From: Brevundimonas fluminis
GTDB lineage: Bacteria; Pseudomonadota; Alphaproteobacteria; Caulobacterales; Caulobacteraceae
Reading direction: 5' to 3'
Assembly (NCBI RefSeq): GCF_003934285.1
Contig: NZ_RQWJ01000002.1
Location: 744,001-808,000 of the forward strand
DNA length: 64,000 bases
Part shown: positions 1-7,259 of the stretch, one piece after another
How positions within the stretch are numbered: the stretch's first letter is position 1
Layout: every line of letters starts with the position of its first letter
Position numbers and translations under genes: made by a program
The notes under the pieces: model-generated
The model's input: the letters and a program-made list of their open reading frames with translations, nothing else
The model's database searches: none
What the model was told of the DNA's origin: nothing

Positions 1-1068
1 GACGATCTCGATGATGTTGCCGCCCAGTTCGCCGATGATCCCGGCCATGCGGGACATCATGCCGGGCCGGTCGTCGCCGATGATCCGGTACATGACCAGC
101 CGGCGCTCGCGCACCAGTTCGCGGTTCAGCACCACGGCCAGCATGCGGGCGTCGATGTTGCCGCCGCACAGAACCAGCCCGACCTTCATCCCGCGGAACT
201 TGTCCGGATGTGCCAGCAGCGCCGCAAGCCCGCCGGCGCCCGCGCCCTCGGCCACAGTCTTCTCCAGCGTCGCGAAGAAGGCCACGCCGCGCTCGAAGTC
301 GGCCTCCTCGCAGACCAGCACCTCCTCGATCAGCGGCTCGGCGATGGCGTAGGGGATGTCGCCCACGGCCTTGATGGCGATGCCCTCGGCGATCGTCTGC
401 CCGCCGCACTTCGGTTTCAGGCCCTGACGCCGCATGGAGAACGACGGATACATCGCCGCCTCCACGCCGAAGATGCGGACGTCCGGCTTCAACGCCTTGG
501 CGGCGACCGAGGACCCGGCGATCAGCCCACCGCCCCCGATCGGGATGACCAGCGCCTCCAGCTCCGGCGCGTCCTCCATGAACTCGAGCCCGCACACGCC
601 TTGCCCGGCCACGATGCCGGCGTCGTCGAAGGCCGAGACGAAGACGAAGCCCTCCTCATCGCGCAGGCGATGCGCCTCCTCGGTCGACCCGGAGAAGTCG
701 AGCCCCTTGATCACGACCTTGGCCCCGTGCCGCCGAGTGCCCTCGATCTTCACGAAGGGCGTGCCCTCGGGCATCACGATCGTCACCGGCACGCCCAGCC
801 TCGCGCCGTGATAGGCCAGCGCCTGGGCGTGATTTCCCGCGCTGGCGGCCACGACGCCGCGCCTGCGTTCGTCCGGGCTCAGCAGCGACAGACGGTTAAG
901 CGCCCCCCGCTCCTTGAAGCTGCCCGTGTAATGAAGATTGTCGAACTTCACCCACACCTCGGCGCCGGTCAGCTCCGAAAGCTTGCGCGAATGCCGCACC
1001 GGCGTGCGGTCCACCTGCCCGGCGATGCGGTCGCGGGCGTCGAGGATGTCCTGAAAGGTGACCTGCAT
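1..1068 (-). CDS. ilvA: Threonine ammonia-lyase (PLP-dependent, with C-terminal ACT domain), 3' end outside the window
   Basis: Deaminates L-threonine to 2-oxobutanoate, the first step toward isoleucine (or threonine catabolism). The visible 356 residues start MQVTFQDILDARDRI and carry the fold-type II PLP motif GSFKERGA near residue 50, where the Lys binds PLP. SAGNHAQA and the glycine-rich PLP phosphate loop PIGGGGLIAG follow. The last visible residues, GDDRPGMMSRMAGIIGELGG, match the start of an ACT domain, so this is the short single-ACT form (about 400 aa) rather than the 500-aa two-ACT enzyme. The ATG at 1068 agrees with the usual N-terminus of the family. The stop codon lies left of base 1. 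The biosynthetic or catabolic role cannot be settled from sequence alone. Confidence 0.93.
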   Translation of the reverse strand, partial: MQVTFQDILDARDRIAGQVDRTPVRHSRKLSELTGAEVWVKFDNLHYTGSFKERGALNRLSLLSPDERRRGVVAASAGNHAQALAYHGARLGVPVTIVMPEGTPFVKIEGTRRHGAKVVIKGLDFSGSTEEAHRLRDEEGFVFVSAFDDAGIVAGQGVCGLEFMEDAPELEALVIPIGGGGLIAGSSVAAKALKPDVRIFGVEAAMYPSFSMRRQGLKPKCGGQTIAEGIAIKAVGDIPYAIAEPLIEEVLVCEEADFERGVAFFATLEKTVAEGAGAGGLAALLAHPDKFRGMKVGLVLCGGNIDARMLAVVLNRELVRERRLVMYRIIGDDRPGMMSRMAGIIGELGGNIIEIV

Positions 1069-1213
1069 GGGCTCCCCGGGGCGTTTCCGCCGGGGTTCGG
1101 CCCCCGGTCGTTCACCGCCTTTTGACGCGCGGTCGATCCGGCCGCAACCTTGACCTTGGCGACCGCGTTGGGACTCATGTCGGCAGTCCCCGAAGTCTGT
1201 CCGGAGTTCCGCC

Positions 1214-1738
1214 ATGTCCCGCCGCTCGCCCGTCCTTTTCACGCTCGCCGTTGCCGCGGCCGCGCTGACGGCGGCGGCCTGCGCCCCGACGACCGGCGGC
1301 CCCGGCTTGCCGATCCCCGTCGAGGACGACTCGTTCGACCCGTCGGACTTCGCCTGGTCGACCCATTCCGGATCCAGCTCGATCGACGGCCGCGTCGACT
1401 ATCGTCCGGGTGGCGTGGCCTACCGCTGCTCGGGGTCCGTCGGCCTGGTGCCGGACACGCCCTACACGCGCTCGCGCTTCCGCGTGCTCTACGGCTCCAC
1501 CGACCGGGCCGCCGTGCCGGAGGAGGTCGTGCGCGCGCGCAACGTGCCGGATCCGAACGCCGACTACCGCGCCTTCACCCGCTCGGACGCCTGTTCCGAC
1601 AACCGCTTCGACTTCGCCGGCCTGCCCGACGGCAGCTGGTTCCTCATCGTGCCCGTGTCGGGCGCCGACGGTGGCCGCATGGTGCTGATGCGCCGCGTCG
1701 TGACCCGCGGCGGCCCGATCAGCGTGTCCCTCAACTAG
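1214..1738 (+). CDS. Putative outer-membrane lipoprotein, unknown function
   Basis: 174 aa. A hydrophobic signal ending in a lipobox (ALTAAAC, Cys near residue 23) predicts a lipid-anchored envelope protein. The mature part has two more cysteines (YRCSG and DACSD) that could form a disulfide, and a run of short beta-like segments (FDFAGLPDGSWFLIVPV) resembling carboxypeptidase-regulatory-like beta-sandwich domains; that resemblance is inferred by eye. CGGAG about ten bases upstream supports the ATG. The next gene starts 20 bp downstream, so the two may be co-transcribed. I do not recognise the family. Confidence 0.72.
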   Translation: MSRRSPVLFTLAVAAAALTAAACAPTTGGPGLPIPVEDDSFDPSDFAWSTHSGSSSIDGRVDYRPGGVAYRCSGSVGLVPDTPYTRSRFRVLYGSTDRAAVPEEVVRARNVPDPNADYRAFTRSDACSDNRFDFAGLPDGSWFLIVPVSGADGGRMVLMRRVVTRGGPISVSLN

Positions 1739-1758
1739 GCCTTCCAGGAGCCCGTCCC

Positions 1759-2298
1759 ATGAAGTCGTTCGCCGTCGCCTTCGCCGCCGCCGGCTTCATG
1801 CTCGCGGCGGGCTCCGCCACCCCAATGCCGGCAAATGCCCAGGTCATCGCCGGCTGGAACACCGCCGGCCAGTGGGACCGGGGCGGCGACTACCGCTGCG
1901 ACGCCTATTGGGACGCGAACCGCACTGACTGCGACGCCGCCTGGCGCACGCCGCGCGGCGGCGCCCGGTACGACTATCGGGGCCGTGGTCACGGTTACGG
2001 TGACCGCTATGGCTACGGCTACGATCACTCGTCCTATGGCTACGGCCACGGCCGCCACGACCGCTGGCGGGGACACGGCCGCCAGTACGGCCACGGCTAC
2101 GGATGGCAGGCGCCGGCCACGGCCTACCCGGCGGCCTACGGGCGGCCCGATCTGGTCTATGGCGGCTCCGATCACGGTTACGGCTACGGCGCCCGCGACC
2201 CGCGCCGCGTCGACTGGTGCCGGCGGAACTATCGTTCCTACGACCCCTACAGCGGCTACTACCGGGCGTATTCCGGTCGTCTGGTCTGGTGCGGCTGA
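1759..2298 (+). CDS. Gly/Tyr/His-rich secreted protein with a BA14K-like C-terminus
   Basis: 179 aa. A cleavable signal (MKSFAVAFAAAGFMLAAG, probable cut after ANA) is followed by a low-complexity region rich in Gly, Tyr, Arg and His with repeated YGYG/HGYG units. The C-terminus has the pattern VDWCRRNYRSYDPYSGYY then LVWCG, very like the BA14K family end (WC..RYRSYDP.sGtY ... C), known from Brucella immunoreactive proteins of the periplasm or outer membrane. The two terminal cysteines are probably disulfide-bonded. The central repeat is expanded compared with ordinary BA14K proteins. Function is unknown. Confidence 0.75.
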   Translation: MKSFAVAFAAAGFMLAAGSATPMPANAQVIAGWNTAGQWDRGGDYRCDAYWDANRTDCDAAWRTPRGGARYDYRGRGHGYGDRYGYGYDHSSYGYGHGRHDRWRGHGRQYGHGYGWQAPATAYPAAYGRPDLVYGGSDHGYGYGARDPRRVDWCRRNYRSYDPYSGYYRAYSGRLVWCG

Positions 2299-2377
2299 AG
2301 TCTAACCGCGTTCGCCATCTTTACGCCTTTCGCGCCCGGTCCATGGAGCCCCTTGGATCAGTCGTGGGAGCGCGTTC

Positions 2378-2572
2378 ATGTCCCAGCACAACATCGTCGG
2401 CTCGGAAGCCTTCCAGAAGCGGCCGCAGGTTTATCTGCGCTCGGTGAAGTCGGGCGGCGTGCGGCGGGTGCGCGCGCGCACGGCCCTGGCCTTCGGACTG
2501 GGGGTGGCCGTGACGGTGATCGGCGGCATCGTGGCCGCCGCCGCCGTCTTCATGCCGGCCATGGGCGCCTGA
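2378..2572 (+). CDS. Small single-pass membrane protein
   Basis: 64 aa. A basic N-terminal half (YLRSVKSGGVRRVRARTA) is followed by one hydrophobic helix (roughly residues 37-60) ending close to the C-terminus, so an N-in orientation is expected. GGGAG eight bases upstream of the ATG is a good ribosome binding site. Family not recognised. The GC-rich codon pattern matches its neighbours, which supports real coding. Confidence 0.6.
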   Translation: MSQHNIVGSEAFQKRPQVYLRSVKSGGVRRVRARTALAFGLGVAVTVIGGIVAAAAVFMPAMGA

Positions 2573-2576
2573 ACCC

Positions 2577-3110
2577 TCAGGCCAGCCACACCATCCGGCG
2601 CGTGTCCGTCCAGTCGCCGCGCGCCTTCGAGAATCCCCTGCGCACCTCGCCGGTGTAGAGAAAGCCCGCCTTCTCAAGCACCCGGCCGGACGCCGGATTG
2701 TCCGTGAAGTGGCCGGCCGTCAATGCGCGCCGCCTCCAGGCCTTCTTCGCCCAGACCAGGGCGCCCTCCAGAGCTTCCGTCGCCAGACCGCGGCCCCAGT
2801 ACGGCCGCCCGATCCAGTAGCCCACCTCGGGCGCAGGATCGGCGTCCTCGAACAGGCCGATCACGCCCACCGGGCCCGCCTCCTCATGGTCGATGACGAA
2901 GGTCGCGGCACGGCGCGGATCCTGCGCCTGCACGGCCTCGACGAAGGCCAGACCGTCGGCCACGCGATAGGGATGCGGCATGCGCAGCGTCATCCTGGCG
3001 ACGTCATAATCCGACGCAAGCTCTGACAGGCGCGCGGCGTCGCGCGCCTCCGGCGCCCGCAGGGCCAGCCGCCGCGTCTCGATGACGGGGGTCTTCTCGA
3101 TCACGCACAT
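2577..3110 (-). CDS. GNAT-family N-acetyltransferase (RimJ/RimL-like)
   Basis: 177 aa. The sequence has the layout of ribosomal-protein-type acetyltransferases: an N-terminal IETRRLALRAPEARDA strand/helix, GVIGLFEDADPAPEVGYWIG (beta4 region), then the acetyl-CoA pyrophosphate loop RGLATEALEGAL and the C-terminal NPASGRVLEKAGFLYTGE typical of RimJ/RimL. The start at 3110 (MCVIEKTPVIETRRL) is chosen because the longer open frame would run into the rpmA terminator. The substrate cannot be predicted. It is separated from rpmA by a terminator, so it is probably its own unit. Confidence 0.88.
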   Translation of the reverse strand: MCVIEKTPVIETRRLALRAPEARDAARLSELASDYDVARMTLRMPHPYRVADGLAFVEAVQAQDPRRAATFVIDHEEAGPVGVIGLFEDADPAPEVGYWIGRPYWGRGLATEALEGALVWAKKAWRRRALTAGHFTDNPASGRVLEKAGFLYTGEVRRGFSKARGDWTDTRRMVWLA

Positions 3111-3169
3111 GGTCGCCTCGTCGGTCGTGCCGCCCCCTTGCGTCAGGGCTCGGGCGGCAGAGGCGGGGA

Positions 3170-3206
3170 AACGAAAACGGGGAGCCCGGTGATCCGGACT
3201 CCCCGC
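3170..3206 (-). terminator. Rho-independent terminator after rpmA
   Basis: On the minus strand a 12-bp stem with one mismatch (arms 3194-3205 and 3178-3189, loop of four at 3190-3193) is followed by TTTTCG (3177-3172). It lies about 70 bp beyond the rpmA stop codon and before the GNAT gene. Confidence 0.85.
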
Positions 3207-3276
3207 GGAAAACATTCCCTGGTCCGGATCGGGGCCTATTCGGCCTGCGCGATCCGGAAACCTGTTTCGGGATCGC

Positions 3277-3567
3277 TTATTCGGCGGCCAGTTTCTGGGC
3301 CGAGACGTCGTTGGCCGGAGCGGCCACCGACACGTAACAACGGCCGCCACGCTTGGTGGTGAACGTCACGGCGCCGTCGGTGAGGGCGAACAGCGTGTGG
3401 TCGCGGCCCATGCCCACGTTGGTGCCCGGGTGCCACTTGGTCCCGCGCTGACGAATGATGATGTTGCCCGGCACGACGCGCTCGCCGCCGAACTTCTTCA
3501 CGCCGAGGCGCTTCGACTCGGAGTCGCGACCGTTGCGCGACGAACCGCCGGATTTCTTGTGAGCCAT
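3277..3567 (-). CDS. rpmA: 50S ribosomal protein L27
   Basis: 96 aa, slightly longer than usual (about 85-90). Starts [20 protein letters not shown], the conserved N-terminal tail that reaches the peptidyl-transferase centre, followed by [20 protein letters not shown] and the [20 protein letters not shown] block. There is no N-terminal cleavable extension of the Firmicutes type. It lies 26 bp downstream of rplU on the same strand, the standard rplU-rpmA pair, and ends at a clear terminator. Confidence 0.98.
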   Translation of the reverse strand: MAHKKSGGSSRNGRDSESKRLGVKKFGGERVVPGNIIIRQRGTKWHPGTNVGMGRDHTLFALTDGAVTFTTKRGGRCYVSVAAPANDVSAQKLAAE

Positions 3568-3593
3568 GGGTCTGTCCTAACTCGTCTTCAGTC

Positions 3594-4142
3594 TTACGCT
3601 TCGTCGGTCTTGGCGGCGGTCTTCTTGGCCGGGGCCTTCTTCGCCGGAGCCTTCTTGGCGGCGGGCTTCTCCTCGGCGGAGGCTTCGGCCTTCGGCGCGG
3701 CGGCCTTGGGGGCCTTGGCCTTCTTGGCGGCGGCTTCCTCCGAAACGCGCGGGGCCAGGCCGCGGGCGCGGGCGTTCATCTCGGCCTTGGTCATCAGCGA
3801 GGTCTCGCCGTCCCACTTGGCCTTTTCGCCGGCGCCCTCGATGCCGGTGATGCGCAGGACCGATTCCATCTGGCGATGGCCCTTGGTCCGGCGATAGCCC
3901 TGGCGGCGGATCTTCTTGAAGATCTTCACCTTCTCACCCTTGCGGGTTTCGACCAGCGTCGCGCCGACGAAGGCGCCGTCGATCAGCGGAGCGCCCAGGG
4001 TCACGCCCTTGTCGCCGCCCAGCATCAGGACTTCTCCGAACTTCACGTCCGAGCCCGCGTCGCCGTCGAGCTTCTCGACCACGATCACGTCGCCCGGTTG
4101 AACCCGGTACTGCTTGCCGCCGGTCTTGATCACCGCGTACAT
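3594..4142 (-). CDS. rplU: 50S ribosomal protein L21 with long Lys/Ala C-terminal extension
   Basis: 182 aa against about 103 for E. coli L21. Residues 1-102 are standard L21 (MYAVIKTGGKQYRVQPGDVI, then the RRQGYRRTKGHRQ rRNA-binding motif). After this come about 80 residues, including a helical linker and a low-complexity tail of repeated AKKAPAKK units. Similar alanine/lysine tails occur in L21 of other alphaproteobacteria (general knowledge), so the extension is unusual in length but not unique. First gene of the rplU-rpmA operon; its leader carries a hairpin (see separate entry). Confidence 0.97.
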   Translation of the reverse strand: MYAVIKTGGKQYRVQPGDVIVVEKLDGDAGSDVKFGEVLMLGGDKGVTLGAPLIDGAFVGATLVETRKGEKVKIFKKIRRQGYRRTKGHRQMESVLRITGIEGAGEKAKWDGETSLMTKAEMNARARGLAPRVSEEAAAKKAKAPKAAAPKAEASAEEKPAAKKAPAKKAPAKKTAAKTDEA

Positions 4143-4163
4143 CTTGGAGCCTCAGCGTAACGC

Positions 4164-4199
4164 AAAAACGGATGCGCCCGCCGGGTGACCCCGCGGGCG
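4164..4199 (-). promoter_or_regulatory. Hairpin plus short U-tract in the rplU 5' leader (candidate attenuator)
   Basis: On the minus strand a 7-bp GC stem (arms 4193-4199 and 4175-4181) is followed six bases later by five T residues (4168-4164), 22 bases before the rplU start. The arrangement resembles a weak intrinsic terminator or ribosomal-protein leader. Function is inferred. Confidence 0.4.
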
Positions 4200-4210
4200 A
4201 AGAGCGGCGA

Positions 4211-4238
4211 CATATGCGGACCGCCCCCCTTGAGTCAA
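4211..4238 (-). promoter_or_regulatory. Predicted promoter of rplU-rpmA
   Basis: TTGACT (4238-4233) and CATATG (4216-4211) are separated by 16 bp on the minus strand and would give a leader of about 60 nt that includes the hairpin. The -35 is good and the -10 is only fair. Confidence 0.45.
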
Positions 4239-4293
4239 GGCGAAACGGGCCGCAGGAAGCCTTTCGGGGCGTTTTGTCGGCCGGGGATTCAGC

Positions 4294-5562
4294 ATGAGCG
4301 CAGAACACGCCGCCCGCAAGGCGATCGCCCGTCTCGGCGCCGCGCTCGGCGCCGATCTGTCGGCGCGGCTCTGGACCGGTGAGATCGTGCCCCTGATCCC
4401 CGGCGCGCGGGACGATCTGGTCGTGGTGATCGCCGGTCCCGACGTGGTGAAGCGCATCCTGCTCGCCCCCGGCGCCGAGACCGCCTTCCGCCTGATGGCC
4501 GAGGGGCGACTGCGGGTCGAAGGCGGCTCCCCCCTCGAAGCGCTGGACCGGATCGACCACGGCCGGCTGGTGCACCTCCGCAAGGCGCTGGACCGGAAGG
4601 CGCTGGCGCGCGAGGCGTGGCCGCTCTTGTTCGTCCCGTCGCGGCCGCGCGAATCGGCGCCCTCGGCGGATCCGGAGACGGGCAGGGGTCGCGACCGCGC
4701 CGGGCGTGCGGACGCCGACTTCATCCGCTTCCACTACGACGTCGGCAACGACTTCTACGCCCTGTTCCTCGATCCGGAGCACGTCTACTCCAGCGCCGCC
4801 TTCTCATCTGAGGCCGACGATCTGGACGCCGCCCAGATCCGCAAGCTGGACCGGATCTGTCGCAAGCTGGACCTCAAGCCGGGGGACCGGCTGCTGGACA
4901 TAGGCTGCGGCTGGGGCGCGCTGGCGATCCATGCCGCCACGCGCTTCGGCGCCTCGGTCCACGGCGTCACCCTGTCGCCGGCCCAGCTGTCGTTCGCCCG
5001 GAATCGCGTCGAGGCGCTGGGCCTGTCCGACCGCATCACGCTGGAGCTGAGGGACTACCGCGACCTGATGGGGACCTGGGACGCGGTCAGCCAGATCGAG
5101 ATGTTCGAGCACCTCGGCTTCCGCAATCACGATCTGCATTTCCAGACCGTGCACCGCCTGCTGAAGCCGGGGGGGCTGTACCTGCATCAGGCGTCCGTCC
5201 GGCGCGGCGGCGTGCGGCCCGGACCCCCCGGCCGCCCGGCCCGCGCCATCACCCGCTTCATCTTTCCGGGGGGAGAACTGGACACCCTGGCCATGACCGT
5301 CGACGGCCTGGCCCGCCACCGGTTCGAGGTGCTGGACGTCGAGACCCTGCGCCCGTCGTTCGAGCGCACCCTGCGCGAGTGGTCGGCGCGTCTGCACGCC
5401 CGGAAGGCCGAGGCCGAAGCCTTGGTCGGACCGGCCCGCACCCAGCTCTGGCTGGCCTATTTCGCTCTGTTCGCCCGCGGCTTCGAGCGCGGCGTGGTCA
5501 GCGTGCACCAGACCTTGGCCCGGCGGCACAAGCCCGGCCGCCACGGTTCGATCTTCCGCTGA
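4294..5562 (+). CDS. cfa: Cyclopropane-fatty-acyl-phospholipid synthase family methyltransferase
   Basis: 422 aa. Adds a methylene bridge from S-adenosylmethionine across the double bond of membrane phospholipid acyl chains. The N-terminal 140 residues match the lipid-binding part of the family (RLMAEGRLRVEGGSPLEALD). FHYDVGNDFYALFLDPEHVYSSA is the conserved region preceding the fold; SAM motif I is LLDIGCGWG near residues 199-207, then GVTLSPAQLSFAR and QIEMFEHLG. The ATG at 4294 follows a region shared with the divergent rplU promoter. Length fits Cfa/MMA synthases. Whether the product is a true cyclopropane acid or a methylated fatty acid is not decided by sequence. Confidence 0.92.
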   Translation: MSAEHAARKAIARLGAALGADLSARLWTGEIVPLIPGARDDLVVVIAGPDVVKRILLAPGAETAFRLMAEGRLRVEGGSPLEALDRIDHGRLVHLRKALDRKALAREAWPLLFVPSRPRESAPSADPETGRGRDRAGRADADFIRFHYDVGNDFYALFLDPEHVYSSAAFSSEADDLDAAQIRKLDRICRKLDLKPGDRLLDIGCGWGALAIHAATRFGASVHGVTLSPAQLSFARNRVEALGLSDRITLELRDYRDLMGTWDAVSQIEMFEHLGFRNHDLHFQTVHRLLKPGGLYLHQASVRRGGVRPGPPGRPARAITRFIFPGGELDTLAMTVDGLARHRFEVLDVETLRPSFERTLREWSARLHARKAEAEALVGPARTQLWLAYFALFARGFERGVVSVHQTLARRHKPGRHGSIFR

Positions 5563-5566
5563 CCTG

Positions 5567-5606
5567 CAGAAAATTTCTGTCGGCCTCTCGCGCGTTACAA
5601 AGTAAC
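5567..5606 (+). promoter_or_regulatory. Two perfect palindromes before the metal-handling cluster (candidate operator)
   Basis: CAGAAA-A-TTTCTG (5567-5579) and GTTAC-AAA-GTAAC (5594-5606) lie in the 61-bp gap between cfa and the UreH-like gene. The second sits just upstream of an AT-rich ACTATATAGG stretch that could be the -10. A dyad here suggests a dimeric repressor; a metal sensor such as Zur or another Fur-family protein is an inference from the genes that follow. Confidence 0.5.
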
Positions 5607-5623
5607 ACTATATAGGCCGGGCC

Positions 5624-6280
5624 ATGGTCGACGCCGCCGCCCATCCCCTGCTGCCCTCCCTGCTCGCCGGCGGCTTCGGCGTGGCCTTCCTTCATGCCGT
5701 TCTGCCGACCCATTGGCTGCCCTTCGTTCTGGTGGGCCGCGCCCAGCGCTGGAACGCGGGCATGACCATGGCGGCCGTGGTGGCCGCGGGTCTGGCCCAC
5801 ATCGCGTCGACGGCGTTGGTGGGCGGTCTGATCGCCATGGCCGGACTGGCGCTTGAGGGCTGGGTCGCGGGCCTGCTGCCCTGGCTCTCCGCCGCCCTGC
5901 TGTTCGCCTTCGGCATGTTCTATCTCGTCCGTGCCGCGGTCCGGCGACCGGTGCTGGCCGGCGGACCGGACGTCCAGACGCCCGAGCCGGGCGTGTCGGA
6001 CCGCACCGCCTTCCTGGGCCTGATCGCCATGATGGCCGTCTCGCCCGGCGAGGTGCTGCTGCCCTTCTATCTGTCCTCGGCGGACCAGGGCGTCGCGGCG
6101 CTGGCCGCGCTCACCGTCGCTTTCGCCGCGGGCACCGTGCTGGGAATGGGTCTGTTCACGGCGCTCGCGCGCGCCGGCGCCTCGATCCTGCGACTTGAGC
6201 GCTGGGCCCGGTTCGAGGGCGCCGTGCTCGGTCTTGCCCTGATCGCCGTCGGTCTTCTCGTTGCGACCCGCGTCCACTAA
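5624..6280 (+). CDS. UreH/RcnA-like polytopic membrane protein, probable metal transporter
   Basis: 218 aa with about six hydrophobic helices. Helix 1 contains FLHAVLPTHWLPFVL; the HAxxPTHW pattern resembles the metal-binding HAxxPxH signature of UreH, HupE and RcnA-type nickel/cobalt proteins. A second polar patch lies in the helix MMAVSPGEVLLPFYL. It starts 18 bp beyond a palindromic operator candidate and is followed within 10 bp by a CDF exporter and then a CobW GTPase, so a role in transition-metal (zinc, nickel or cobalt) handling is likely. The metal and direction are unknown; UreH-like proteins without urease genes are common. Confidence 0.75.
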   Translation: MVDAAAHPLLPSLLAGGFGVAFLHAVLPTHWLPFVLVGRAQRWNAGMTMAAVVAAGLAHIASTALVGGLIAMAGLALEGWVAGLLPWLSAALLFAFGMFYLVRAAVRRPVLAGGPDVQTPEPGVSDRTAFLGLIAMMAVSPGEVLLPFYLSSADQGVAALAALTVAFAAGTVLGMGLFTALARAGASILRLERWARFEGAVLGLALIAVGLLVATRVH

Positions 6281-6289
6281 GGCTTGCCC

Positions 6290-7228
6290 ATGGCCCACGA
6301 CGCCGCCCATTCACACGACCACGGGCACGACCATCACGGTCACCGGCACGATCACGGCCACCATCATCATGGCCCGGTGGACACCGGCGACTGGCGCTAC
6401 GCCTTGGGCCTCGTCGTCAATCTCGCCTTCGTCGTAGTCGAGTTCACGGCCGGCTTCCTGTCCAATTCCACCGCCCTGATGGCCGACGCCGGCCACAATC
6501 TCTCGGACGTGCTGGGCCTCGCCATGGCCGGCGGCGCGGCCTGGCTGGCACGGCGCGCGGGGTCGCCCGACAAGACCTACGGCTACGGCAAGGCAACCGT
6601 GCTGGCGGCTCTGGGCAACGCCCTGTTGCTGATCTTCGCCTGCGGCGCCATCGCGCTGGAGGCCGCGCGCCGCTTCGCCGAGCCGGCCTCGGTGGAGTCG
6701 ACCACCGTCATGATCGTCGCCGGCGTCGGCATCCTCATCAACTTCGGCACCGCCCTGCTGTTCATGAACCAGCAGCACGACCTCAACGCCCGCGGCGCCT
6801 ATCTGCACATGATGGCCGACGCCGCCGTCTCGCTGGGCGTGGTCGTCGCCGGCGGCCTGATCCTGGTGACCGGTCTGGCCGTCATCGACCCGATCGTCAG
6901 CCTGATCATCGTCGCCGTCATCCTGTGGGGCACCTGGGGCCTGCTGAAGGACTCGGTCAATCTGGCGCTGGACGCCGCCCCGCGCGGCAAGGACGTCGTG
7001 GCGATCCGACAGGCGCTGTGCGACTTGCCCGGCGTCTCCGCCGTCCACGACCTGCACGTCTGGGGCCTGTCGACCACGAAGACGGCCCTCACCGCCCATC
7101 TGGTCCACGACGCCGATCCTGCCGGGCTCCTGGCCCAGGCTCGCGACCTGGCCCGCGCCCGCTTCGGCATCGACCACGTGACGATCCAGCTGGAGCCGAC
7201 CGGCGCCCTCGATTGCGAAGGCTGCTGA
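6290..7228 (+). CDS. Cation diffusion facilitator (Zn/Cd/Co efflux)
   Basis: 312 aa. Exports divalent metal by proton antiport across the inner membrane. An N-terminal cytoplasmic His/Asp-rich tail (HSHDHGHDHHGHRHDHGHHH) is followed by six transmembrane helices. The two metal-site pairs are visible: DAGHNLSD in helix 2 and HMMAD in helix 5. The C-terminal cytoplasmic domain has LPGVSAVHDLHVWGLS and ends HVTIQLEP. It is of the CzcD/ZitB type. The ATG at 6290 is preferred to an in-frame TTG at 6284. It lies 9 bp after the UreH-like gene, with CobW next. Confidence 0.95.
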   Translation: MAHDAAHSHDHGHDHHGHRHDHGHHHHGPVDTGDWRYALGLVVNLAFVVVEFTAGFLSNSTALMADAGHNLSDVLGLAMAGGAAWLARRAGSPDKTYGYGKATVLAALGNALLLIFACGAIALEAARRFAEPASVESTTVMIVAGVGILINFGTALLFMNQQHDLNARGAYLHMMADAAVSLGVVVAGGLILVTGLAVIDPIVSLIIVAVILWGTWGLLKDSVNLALDAAPRGKDVVAIRQALCDLPGVSAVHDLHVWGLSTTKTALTAHLVHDADPAGLLAQARDLARARFGIDHVTIQLEPTGALDCEGC

Positions 7229-7259
7229 CGCCCTTTCGCCGCGCCCTGTCGCGCCCTAG

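Noticed and set aside
208-1125. Long plus-strand open frame over the threonine ammonia-lyase
   Set aside because: It is the antisense shadow of a well-supported gene; such frames are expected at this GC content throughout the window.
5594-5606. Calling GTTAC-AAA-GTAAC a definite Zur box
   Set aside because: The palindrome is perfect but differs from the alphaproteobacterial Zur consensus I know; the regulator is left open.
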